Source: Paenibacillus polymyxa (GTDB lineage Bacteria; Bacillota; Bacilli; Paenibacillales; Paenibacillaceae). Taken from it: a DNA stretch of 64,000 bases. The notes under the pieces are model-generated. The model ran no database searches. It saw nothing but the letters and a program-made list of their open reading frames with translations, and was not told the origin of the DNA. Shown piece after piece: positions 52,881 through 60,976 of this stretch. A program made the translations under genes and the position numbers. The stretch is taken from the NCBI RefSeq assembly GCF_001719045.1, contig NZ_CP015423.1, positions 310,001 to 374,000 on the forward strand. The letters run 5' to 3'. Within the stretch, counting starts at the first letter, position 1, and each line of letters begins with the position of its first letter.

Positions 52881-54652
52881 GGTCTCACCTGCCCTTCGGA
52901 TACACCGTCTGGAGCCTGAGCTATGTAATCGGCGTATTGAATATGATACACATCCTGATATGGACCTGGAGTAGCAATGAGCTGTTCATGTGTTCCACGC
53001 TGAACGATTCGTCCTTCCTCAAGCACCACAATTTCATTAGCATGACGAAGCGAAGAGATTCGATGAGCGATTATGAATGTTGTTCGACCACGCATAACCT
53101 CTTGAAAACCGGTCTGTATTTCATGCTCTGTTTCCATATCGACCGCACTGGTAGCATCATCCAGAACCAGAATCTTCGGATTTTTGAGTAGTGCGCGCGC
53201 GATGGCGATCCGTTGTTTCTGTCCTCCGGACAGTCCCAATCCACGTTCTCCGACGACAGTGTCATAACCCAGCGGTAGTTCAGTTATGAATTCATGCGCC
53301 TGAGCCAGTTTGGAAACGCGTATGATGTCATCCATACTGACATGGCTTAAACCATATGAAATATTGTTGCGAATAGAGGACGAAAACAAAAACGTCTCCT
53401 GAAACACGGAAGAAATTTGAGCACGCAAATCGCGAATCTTTAAGTGACGTATATCCTTGCCATCCAACTTGATACTTCCTGCATTCACATTATAAGCGCG
53501 CATGAGTAATTGAATAATGGTAGACTTTCCTGACCCCGTCCCTCCTAAAATTCCAATGACTGATCCTGGCGGTGCGTCTAAATTGATGTCAACAACAGCA
53601 GGAAGCTTATTTCCGTAAGCAAAGGTAACATGTTCAAACGTAACATGTCCTTCCACCTGATCGGCATCGAGTGTAAGTGCTCCGGCTTCATCGGTTACAT
53701 CTATGGACTGATTTAGCAGTTCCAAGACCCTTTCACCAGAAGCTTTGGACTGCGTATAGTTATTGATATGAAAGCCAATGCTCCAGATGGGGCCGATAAT
53801 ATACCAAATTAAGCTAAAGAAAGCGACGAGCTGCCCCAAGGTCATTGACTTCTGAATAACCAGATACCCCCCCATGCCCAACAGAAGGACCACACTGACA
53901 GAAGCAATCAGTTCCATAGCAGGGAAAAACCGACTCCATAAGGAAGCAGCCTGAATTTGATTACTCTTGTATTGTTCATTACGTACTGAAAATTTCTCAA
54001 CTTCATAGGATTCGCGGGCAAAAGATTTGACGGTTCGCACACCTGTTATATTTTCTTGAACCGCTGTCGTCAAGGCGCTAAGGGCAATCCGCATTTCCTG
54101 AAAGGTGGGATGAATCCGGGATTCAAACTTGAATGTGACGAAGAGCAGCAATGGCATGCTGATCATCGTAATGAGGGTGAGCTGCCAGTTAATATACAGC
54201 ATCATCATAGAGCCGAATACGACCATCAGTAGCACATTGAGGAGTTGGGCAAAACCAAACCCAATAAAGTTACGAATTGCCTCCAAATCACCAGTCAGTC
54301 GGGACATGAGATCACCCGTTTTGGCAGTGTCATAATATCTGAAGGACAGAAATTGCAGCTTTTCGTAACAAGCATTGCGGAGTCGGTACGCCAGATAGTT
54401 ACCTAGCCGTCCACCAAAAAAACCATGTAAAAATTGCATGAACCCTTTGATGATGACTACTCCCAGCACAGTCAGAGCCAGCGCCGGGACTTTCCCGAAG
54501 TCACCTGGTATGATAGCGTTATCAATGAGCCTTTGGAGCAGGTTCGGATACACCAGTCCCAGAGCCGTCGCTATCGCAAGGCATAAAATAGAAAGAAACA
54601 GATAGTGTCTCCTCTCGCGAAAAAAAACTTGCAGTTGCCTGAGCACTTCCAT
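52877..54652 (-). CDS. Heterodimeric ABC exporter subunit, BmrC/YheI-like
   Basis: Partner half-transporter of 591 residues with six membrane segments. Walker A ILGGTGSGKST and signature LSGGQKQRIA are present, but Walker B reads ILVLDDATSAVD: the catalytic Glu is Asp, the degenerate-site signature known from BmrC and TM287. This supports a functional heterodimer with the downstream subunit. A GGAGGG site lies upstream, inside a possible 18-codon leader reading frame that ends one base before the ATG. Confidence 0.92.
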   Translation of the reverse strand: MEVLRQLQVFFRERRHYLFLSILCLAIATALGLVYPNLLQRLIDNAIIPGDFGKVPALALTVLGVVIIKGFMQFLHGFFGGRLGNYLAYRLRNACYEKLQFLSFRYYDTAKTGDLMSRLTGDLEAIRNFIGFGFAQLLNVLLMVVFGSMMMLYINWQLTLITMISMPLLLFVTFKFESRIHPTFQEMRIALSALTTAVQENITGVRTVKSFARESYEVEKFSVRNEQYKSNQIQAASLWSRFFPAMELIASVSVVLLLGMGGYLVIQKSMTLGQLVAFFSLIWYIIGPIWSIGFHINNYTQSKASGERVLELLNQSIDVTDEAGALTLDADQVEGHVTFEHVTFAYGNKLPAVVDINLDAPPGSVIGILGGTGSGKSTIIQLLMRAYNVNAGSIKLDGKDIRHLKIRDLRAQISSVFQETFLFSSSIRNNISYGLSHVSMDDIIRVSKLAQAHEFITELPLGYDTVVGERGLGLSGGQKQRIAIARALLKNPKILVLDDATSAVDMETEHEIQTGFQEVMRGRTTFIIAHRISSLRHANEIVVLEEGRIVQRGTHEQLIATPGPYQDVYHIQYADYIAQAPDGVSEGQVRP

Positions 54653-54653
54653 G

Positions 54654-54710
54654 TCAATGTCCCTCCATTAGTTGCACGACGTTGTTATATGGCTTAGTGA
54701 AGTTTACCAC
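54654..54710 (-). CDS. Possible leader peptide of the BmrCD-like operon
   Basis: An 18-codon frame starting with GTG (MVNFTKPYNNVVQLMEGH) ends with TGA one base before the exporter's ATG and contains its ribosome-binding site. In B. subtilis the bmrB leader controls bmrCD by attenuation, which makes the arrangement suggestive. No strong ribosome-binding site precedes the GTG, so this may be chance. Confidence 0.2.
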   Translation of the reverse strand: MVNFTKPYNNVVQLMEGH

Positions 54711-54851
54711 TCGCGTTCCAAGGCGGCAAAGAGGATAACGAGCCGTATTCAGGCAGGTTATCAAGTGGTGGGTGATTAGACAAATTAAATCGCTTTCTTA
54801 TTATTGAATATGGCTATTTACTCAGTATTGCTTTCTTTTTGGAGCATGCAT

Positions 54852-54882
54852 AAAACACCGGGTTGTCCCACAACCCGGTGTC
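54852..54882 (-). terminator. Terminator of the dynamin-like gene
   Basis: ACACCGGGTTGT pairs perfectly with ACAACCCGGTGT around CCC, followed by TTTT on the minus strand. Confidence 0.85.
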
Positions 54883-54915
54883 CTGAACTTAAATAAATGG
54901 TGTACTTATTTATCT

Positions 54916-57900
54916 TTACTCCAAAGCCGCAATCTTGCCAGCAAGCTCTTCCCAAACCTGTGGCTGCTCACCGCCCATAAGGGCATGCTCCATGCCACGA
55001 ATCGTCTCCAGCATTTGCTCTCGAAGCTGAGCTTTCTGCCACATTTGCTCCTCCTGCATCAGCGTAACGTAAAAAGAAGACATTCGTTCTCGTTGCTGAT
55101 CCACAGCTTCCCCGATTCGCTCGCGTAATATCGGCTCCAGTTTGGTTTGTAGATTCGCTCGACCAATTCCTTCAAAGAATAGCTTTGGATTTTTAAAGCT
55201 ATTCCAATAATCCTTCCAATGAATGGACTCCTGCAGGGAAATTTCATTCAGCTCGGGAACAGCCCATTTTCTGGATTCAGGAATTGTGCAATCTAGTCCT
55301 GGCAACTGATGGTTCATGTGTTCTACGCATTGTTGTATAGCCTTGTGCACCAAAATTTGTCCCGTTTTTTCCAGCCGGAGTGTGGTTGCCAGTAATTCCT
55401 GAGACAGCTCCAGTTCGATCAAGCGCATCAGCTCACGACCACAAGATGCAAAAGCCGAACGGAGATCACCTACTCCTTCACGCAGAACAGATGGATGAAA
55501 CGCCTCTGCCATAAATTCTCCAGTCCGATAGGACAGCCTTTGACGGACATGATACAGCAGTTCATCGGTTTCGCCCGATAACACAGATGCACCGTTGCTG
55601 TCAGTCAGGTCTAGGAGCGTATGCTCCAATTCCCCACGGATGCGAGTTAATCGCTCGAATCGGATCTCACGTTCTTCTACGCTATACCGGGCATCGGCTG
55701 CATGTTGCTCTATGCGGTTCCGCAGCCGGCTCAGTTCCTGCATAGCAGAAGCAATGGACAGACCTGCCAGCTCTTCGGCTGCAAATGCCGAGAAATCATC
55801 TTCAAATGCATCAAAACGTGAAGCTGAACGCAATGAAGCCTCTCCCTGTTCGGCAGCTTCCAACGCCAGCATACTGGAAAGCGGATAAATGCGTGGCTTT
55901 CGGATTCCATTCGCCTGTAGTTGTTCCTGTACATGCCGGGTAACAGAATGAAGTTCTTCTTCAGAAGAAGCTAGATCTGATGCATTCACAATAAAAAACG
56001 TCTGATCGAGCGCCAAGGTCTCTTTAACTCGACCTAGTTGGTTCAGGAACTGTCGGTCGCCTTGCGTAAACGCATGGTTATAATAGGTGACAAATACAAG
56101 AGCGTCCGCATGCTTCATATAGTTGAAGGTCACGCCTGTGTGCCGTGCATTCACAGAATCCGCTCCAGGCGTATCCACTAGCACGATGCCCTGACGGGTC
56201 AGAGCGCAATCATAATAAAGGTCGATATGCTCCACAAAGCATGATTTGTGCTCAGACGCAACAAAATCCCGATACTGCTCTAAATCCACCTGAAGCTGTT
56301 GTCCCAGCAAGCTTTCAGCTTCTTCCCATCCCGCTGCGGCAGCCTTCAAAAAACTATAATGGGGCCTACCCGCAGGATGGATGCCTTCCGGAGATAAAGC
56401 ATGAACGGCTTCTTGCCAGCCCGCTGCCGCTGGCTCCCCCAATCCTAATAGCCGAAATGAGTATTTAAGATCTTCCCGCAACGCGTCCACTGATTTCATA
56501 TGGACGTCAGCCGTGGCATGGCGCTCAGCACTTGCAGGCGCCATTATGCGGTTAATCGCCGCTGTCGTCGGATGCGGTGATACGGGCAACACAGCTTCAC
56601 CCAGCAAAGCGTTGGCGAAGCTAGATTTCCCAGCGCTGAACGCTCCGAACAGCGCCAGCGTAAACTGCCCACCCTCCAGCGCAGCGGCGCGGGCATGTAA
56701 ATCCCGTACCGCCGTTTGCATGGCAGGGTATGGGCTTACCAGGGCAGCGGCGGCCTTCAATCGGGCCGCTACTGCATCCAGCCGCGTGCGGCGGCCTCCG
56801 GCGGCAGGCTGTGCTGCCGCCGTTCCTGCTAGCGGCTGCGCCGATGCGTTCCGCGAGCCAGCGATATCAGGACGCGCAACGCCCGTTGGCGCCGCAGCTG
56901 GCGAGGCAGCAGCGGAGATATCGGACGCAGGTGCAGGCGCGTCCGCACGGGGCAACCCGCTTGGCGCGGAAGCCTGCGGCAGCAAGCTGCGCAGCAGGCT
57001 GGCGTGCGAAGCCGAAGCTTGCACGCGGGTGCTGTAGCGGCTCGCCGCCTCCGTCTGCGCCAGCAGCGCAGTGCGCGCATCCGCGAGAGCCGCGCGGCGG
57101 GCTTCGGCTCGCACTGCAAGCTGGGCCAGCAGGCGGTCTACTAGCGTAAGCGCCTTGCGGCGGCAATCGGCGGTCACAGCAGCACGTAGATCCTTGCAAT
57201 AGTTCAACGTATACTCCGGCGACAACGCATTTTCCTTCACCGTCTGCTCTACCAGTTGCCGATCCGTTACAGGGCGGATGTCATCCAGCTCCTGCTCCAT
57301 CGCAGCGGACCATAAACCCTGACCGTCACCCCAAGACCTCAGTAGCTCCCGCACATGAGGAAGCAATTGTCCCTCCACCTGGTCAGTCAGCATTCCTGTC
57401 AGCCGTTCCAAACGGCTTTCCTTTTCTCGCTCAGTCTTTCCTCCTGCAAACCATAGTCCTGTTTTGAAGCCCGGCTTGCGGCTCTCTAAGTATTCGCTTG
57501 CCGCTTCACGTAGCTCCGCTGGCGTCAAATGTGCGTGTTCCAGTAGATGATCCAGCTCTTGACGCAGTCGTTTACGCTCCTGTTCCGGAAGCATCTTCCA
57601 GTGTTCATCTTCTTGCTGCAAGGTTTTCTGCTCTATATCCAGGCGCAAAATGGCTTCTTCTCCACCTGCTTCTTTTAGCAGTGTGTTCAGTTCCTCTTCT
57701 TCAGCTGCCTGCACAGTCTCCACATGTTGCTCTACCAAATGGTGCATAGAGGACACTAAACTGTATGCCAAAAGCTCTGTTTTTCGCTCCAGCAATTTCG
57801 GGATCAGGTGCGTCAACTGTTTCCACTGGTTCCATGGATGATTCTGCTCCTTCAAGGAAGTAAAGAGGATATCCGTATAATGAACCTGCCAGGCATGAAA

Positions 57901-58578
57901 GCTAGTCTCCACCTCTTTACGATAACGTGTAAATGAAAGCTCTCGCTCCCGGTGTTTATCGATTTGATTGATGATCAAATATAACGGCTTGCCCCAATCC
58001 GACAAACTTTTGGCAAAGGACAAATTATTTTCAGATTGGACATGGTTGTAATCCATCACATAAAAAACAATATCTGCCCAATGTAAAGCAGAATGTGTCG
58101 CCAGCGCATGTCCGTGGTCTGTGGAATCTACGCCTGGTGTATCCAGCAACACTCCTCCGCTAGATAATATGGGAACATCCTCCCACACTTGAACCGATTC
58201 ATAGGCTCCACCATTTTTACAATACTCAGCAAGCTCGGACAGGGAGGCCTCCATGATTTCCGGCTCTGGATTTTCCGCTGATTTGACTGGATGAATGAGC
58301 GCTCTCGGATGCCCATAACGGATGGACACTACATTAGCGCTCGTAGGCACCGGTCCAGATGGCAGCACGGTTTTACCACATAGGCTGTTAATCAAGCTCG
58401 ATTTACCCGCTGAAAAATGTCCACAAAAGGCAATGGTCAGCTCCTGCACATATGCTTTTTCCAGCAGATCACCTGTCGCCTTCGCTCCCGCTTCGTCCCC
58501 GGCTTTACGCAATGTATTCTGTATCTGTTCTATCGTATCCAACCACTTTCCCGCATCTCCTGTAATCGTTTGCATCAT
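54916..58578 (-). CDS. dynA: Two-module bacterial dynamin-like GTPase (DynA/YpbR-like)
   Basis: Large GTPase of 1220 residues made of two dynamin modules in tandem, like B. subtilis DynA, which tethers and fuses membranes and helps in phage and membrane-stress defence. The first GTPase has GHFSAGKSS (about 53-61) and DTPGVDST; the second has GAFSAGKSS (about 643-651) and VDTPGADSV. Long helical stalk regions follow each. Between them, about residues 470-625, is an Ala/Arg/Pro-rich, very GC-rich linker (roughly 56700-57180) unlike the rest of the gene. The ATG at 58578 has GAGTGG 11 bases upstream. Monocistronic with a strong terminator. Confidence 0.92.
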   Translation of the reverse strand: MMQTITGDAGKWLDTIEQIQNTLRKAGDEAGAKATGDLLEKAYVQELTIAFCGHFSAGKSSLINSLCGKTVLPSGPVPTSANVVSIRYGHPRALIHPVKSAENPEPEIMEASLSELAEYCKNGGAYESVQVWEDVPILSSGGVLLDTPGVDSTDHGHALATHSALHWADIVFYVMDYNHVQSENNLSFAKSLSDWGKPLYLIINQIDKHRERELSFTRYRKEVETSFHAWQVHYTDILFTSLKEQNHPWNQWKQLTHLIPKLLERKTELLAYSLVSSMHHLVEQHVETVQAAEEEELNTLLKEAGGEEAILRLDIEQKTLQQEDEHWKMLPEQERKRLRQELDHLLEHAHLTPAELREAASEYLESRKPGFKTGLWFAGGKTEREKESRLERLTGMLTDQVEGQLLPHVRELLRSWGDGQGLWSAAMEQELDDIRPVTDRQLVEQTVKENALSPEYTLNYCKDLRAAVTADCRRKALTLVDRLLAQLAVRAEARRAALADARTALLAQTEAASRYSTRVQASASHASLLRSLLPQASAPSGLPRADAPAPASDISAAASPAAAPTGVARPDIAGSRNASAQPLAGTAAAQPAAGGRRTRLDAVAARLKAAAALVSPYPAMQTAVRDLHARAAALEGGQFTLALFGAFSAGKSSFANALLGEAVLPVSPHPTTAAINRIMAPASAERHATADVHMKSVDALREDLKYSFRLLGLGEPAAAGWQEAVHALSPEGIHPAGRPHYSFLKAAAAGWEEAESLLGQQLQVDLEQYRDFVASEHKSCFVEHIDLYYDCALTRQGIVLVDTPGADSVNARHTGVTFNYMKHADALVFVTYYNHAFTQGDRQFLNQLGRVKETLALDQTFFIVNASDLASSEEELHSVTRHVQEQLQANGIRKPRIYPLSSMLALEAAEQGEASLRSASRFDAFEDDFSAFAAEELAGLSIASAMQELSRLRNRIEQHAADARYSVEEREIRFERLTRIRGELEHTLLDLTDSNGASVLSGETDELLYHVRQRLSYRTGEFMAEAFHPSVLREGVGDLRSAFASCGRELMRLIELELSQELLATTLRLEKTGQILVHKAIQQCVEHMNHQLPGLDCTIPESRKWAVPELNEISLQESIHWKDYWNSFKNPKLFFEGIGRANLQTKLEPILRERIGEAVDQQRERMSSFYVTLMQEEQMWQKAQLREQMLETIRGMEHALMGGEQPQVWEELAGKIAALE

Positions 58579-58662
58579 AAGCTACGGTTCCACTCCTTAT
58601 CACTTGTCTGCACCAAATAGCTATATTGTAGCATTCCTAAGCCGTTGTGAGAATCATCACAT

Positions 58663-58718
58663 CAAAAAAACTAAACAGCGCTCCCCGCCAGTACCTGGCT
58701 TTAGGGAACGCTGTTTTT
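58663..58718 (-). terminator. Terminator of a minus-strand transcript downstream of nth
   Basis: AAACAGCG-CCC pairs with GGG-CGCTGTTT with an inner GCCAG/CTGGC stem, followed by seven T on the minus strand. It lies 345 bases after the nearest minus-strand stop codon. Confidence 0.8.
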
Positions 58719-59062
58719 GTACATGATAATAATAAGTTCATTTTATTCTGTCCAAAACGGATCATTAGGAATAAGTATTTTGGCAACCGAATGCATTTCA
58801 TCAAAGCCCCTTTAAAGGACAACGACGAAGCAAGATATGTATACAACGGGTGAGCCTACTCATCACGTACATTCACCTTTTGGAACATGGGGGAACCCGA
58901 TACCATAATTCAGGGTGCAAAATATATGCACACTTCATTGGAATAGGCTCTAGCCATATCAGGATGGTCTGCAAGGTTCATGTATAATGCGCCTTCGGGC
59001 TGGTTAAACCAGCCGAGCCGCCTACACCGGAACATGCAACGCATGTCGTCCGCTAATTGAAC
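58719..59062 (-). ncRNA. Candidate structured untranslated RNA or long 3' UTR
   Basis: No coding frame is convincing here. The stretch holds a series of short hairpins (ACATGC/GCATGT, GGCTGGTT/AACCAGCC, GGCT/AGCC, GTGCA/TGCAC, CCTTTAAAGG) and ends in a strong minus-strand terminator. It does not contain the signature sequences I know for RNase P, tmRNA, 6S or SRP RNA. It could be a small RNA or the 3' tail of the nth transcript. Confidence 0.25.
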
Positions 59063-59335
59063 TTAATTGGCTGCAGTCTCAAGCACTGGCAGCAAAATTT
59101 CAAATACTTGACCATGCTGTAAAATCGTAATCCCACGGGATTTGTCCTTCATTACGACCACTTCTGGCTTTTGTGACATACGCTCCAGATAATGCTCAGG
59201 TACATCACCGGAATGACTAACCGTGATTCCCTCAAGCTCACGCTCTTCGTTTTCAGCAAATTCTGTTGTTACAATTTGCTCAAAAATATCAGAGAACGCT
59301 TCAAAATTGTCTGTATATACCGAAATGCACTTCAT
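59063..59335 (-). CDS. Small conserved-looking protein, unknown
   Basis: Not recognised. A 90-residue acidic protein without signal or membrane segment; MKCISVYTDNFEAFSDIFEQI suggests an alpha/beta start and PEVVVMKDKSRGITILQHGQVFEILLP a beta-rich end. The frame opens at 59344, but AAAGGA is correctly spaced only for the ATG at 59335. It follows nth by 57 bases with no terminator between, so it is probably co-transcribed with it. Confidence 0.75.
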   Translation of the reverse strand: MKCISVYTDNFEAFSDIFEQIVTTEFAENEERELEGITVSHSGDVPEHYLERMSQKPEVVVMKDKSRGITILQHGQVFEILLPVLETAAN

Positions 59336-59392
59336 ACTCTTCATCCTTTTCTACACATAAATGGTTAAACCCTTTGTTACCTCTGTGGGTCT

Positions 59393-60067
59393 TTAAGCTC
59401 TACGTTCCTTATCTTTTCTGATAAGAGACGTTTTCATACGTTTCTTGCCTTCCCTGCACACATCAAGCAACGGACATACCTGACATTGAGGATTTTGAGC
59501 TTTGCAATGGTAGCGTCCGAAAAAAATAAGCCTGTGGTGGGTCAAAGACCATTCATCCCTTGGTACCCTCTTCATCAGCTTTTTTTCCACCTCAAGCACT
59601 GAATCATCCCACCCTGCAAAACCGAGCCGTTTGGAAATACGCTCTACATGCGTATCTACCGCAATAGCTGGTACATTAAAAGCAGTAGATACTACGACGT
59701 TAGCCGTCTTGCGGCCGACACCGGGTAGCTTAACCAGTTGATCGTGCTCTGAAGGTATCTCTCCCCCGTACTGGTCTATTAAAATACGACAGAGGTTATG
59801 AATATGCTTGGCCTTGTTTCGGTACAAGCCGATTCTGCGAATATCCTGCTCCAGTTCCTCAAGAGGAACAGCCAAATAATCCTCAGGTGACTTGTATTTT
59901 TGAAACAGGTCTGCCGTTACTTTATTGACCATCTGATCGGAGCATTGAGCAGACAATAACACGGCGATCGTTAATTCAAAAGCATTGTCATGGTTCAACT
60001 CACAATGGGCATCCGGAAACATCGTACCGATGGTGTCCAATATATGACGTGCGGTTGCTGCATTCAC
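59393..60067 (-). CDS. nth: Endonuclease III
   Basis: DNA glycosylase/AP lyase for oxidised pyrimidines in base excision repair. LPGVGRKTANVV is the helix-hairpin-helix with the catalytic lysine nearby, VDTHVERISKRLG carries the catalytic Asp, and CKAQNPQCQVCPLLDVC (C-X6-C-X2-C-X5-C) binds the 4Fe-4S cluster. The frame opens with TTG at 60088; GTG at 60067 is preferred because AGGAGGT lies 9 bases upstream. That site is only a few bases after the U-tract of a terminator hairpin, which leaves no room for a promoter in between. Confidence 0.95.
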   Translation of the reverse strand: MNAATARHILDTIGTMFPDAHCELNHDNAFELTIAVLLSAQCSDQMVNKVTADLFQKYKSPEDYLAVPLEELEQDIRRIGLYRNKAKHIHNLCRILIDQYGGEIPSEHDQLVKLPGVGRKTANVVVSTAFNVPAIAVDTHVERISKRLGFAGWDDSVLEVEKKLMKRVPRDEWSLTHHRLIFFGRYHCKAQNPQCQVCPLLDVCREGKKRMKTSLIRKDKERRA

Positions 60068-60086
60068 GGAAATCCTACCTCCTACC

Positions 60087-60127
60087 AAAAAAAACGTCTT
60101 GATACGGGATAGCCCGCATCAAGACGG
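60087..60127 (-). terminator. Terminator or attenuator hairpin directly before nth
   Basis: CGTCTTGAT-CGGG pairs with CCCG-ATCAAGACG, followed by eight T on the minus strand. It ends 4 bases before the nth ribosome-binding site and 153 bases after the GerMN stop codon. Confidence 0.9.
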
Positions 60128-60280
60128 TCACTCTAAATAATCATCCGGAAAGAAACGAATACTATTTGTGCATGACTGCCTGCATAGGCGAGAAATACAC
60201 TCCTATATTATCATTATCTGTCACAGATTGCACGTGAAAAGTGTGTAAATCCCCAAGAAATTTTCATACGGTATGATCGG

Positions 60281-60931
60281 TTAGCGGCTCATGGGATGAT
60301 CCAAATCTACATGTCCCATTAAGGACTCCAGAGATTGCCCATCTACGAGCAAATCCAGCGTTTTGACTTCCTTGAATTGGAACATCGTTTTCTTCAAGGC
60401 ATCAATAGCCAATTCCTCGCCGCCAGCTCCCAATCGAGCCTCGTCCGGCAGGGAAATATCAAAAGTCAATGCACCGTTATCCAATTTGATCTTATGCACG
60501 GAAATTTTCTCGGACCACAACGGGATTAGAGCAGAATCCCCACTCTTTTGCAGAGCTTCAAACGCTTTTTGCAATTTTTCCAGCTCGCTTGGATAGGTAA
60601 TTTCCTTTTTCTGTTCTTTCAAGCCGTTCTCTTGTGTATCCGTATAGTACACCGTAATCTGCTGTGTTTGTCGATCTCCTGAATTTTCCGTGTCCGTCTT
60701 GGTCTTTGTAGGCTCTGTTGACGGAGATGCAGGTGTTTGACTCGCCCCGTTATTCTCAGCAGACTGAGCCGATGGATCAGGGGTCGTCTGTTCAGGTGTA
60801 CTATTTTGTGCATTAGAAGTTTGTGTTTCCTGAGATGGAGTCGCAGGAGCCGATGTTTGCTTAGAGGCACACCCTGCACCTGCAATGGCGAACAATGCCA
60901 GCAGGCCTGCAATTACGATTTTCTTGTTCAT
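60281..60931 (-). CDS. GerMN-domain lipoprotein
   Basis: Lipoprotein with a signal sequence and lipobox (IAGAGCAS near residue 20), a Thr/Ser/Gln/Pro-rich linker (about 22-90) and a C-terminal GerMN domain (ITVYYTDTQENGL; LIPLWSEKISVHKIKLDNGALTFDIS; LTFDISLPDEARLGAGGEELAIDAL). GerM is needed in sporulation and germination; GerMN proteins are found near amidases. It lies 45 bases after a cell-wall amidase gene, so they are likely co-transcribed and act together at the envelope. GGAGGGGG precedes the ATG. Confidence 0.9.
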   Translation of the reverse strand: MNKKIVIAGLLALFAIAGAGCASKQTSAPATPSQETQTSNAQNSTPEQTTPDPSAQSAENNGASQTPASPSTEPTKTKTDTENSGDRQTQQITVYYTDTQENGLKEQKKEITYPSELEKLQKAFEALQKSGDSALIPLWSEKISVHKIKLDNGALTFDISLPDEARLGAGGEELAIDALKKTMFQFKEVKTLDLLVDGQSLESLMGHVDLDHPMSR

Positions 60932-60976
60932 ATGTCCCCCTCCTTGCTTGACGTTGACAAGCGATTTGTTGAAGAT

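Noticed and set aside
58719..59062. RNase P RNA or 6S RNA
   Set aside because: nth proximity and hairpins suggested rnpB, but the GAGGAAAGUCC core is absent, and no 6S-like long bubble helix is seen.
60210..60240. Fur-box-like GATAATGATAATA on the minus strand in the nth leader
   Set aside because: Only one half matches the 7-1-7 consensus; the other half has several mismatches, unlike the clear box at 34495-34513.
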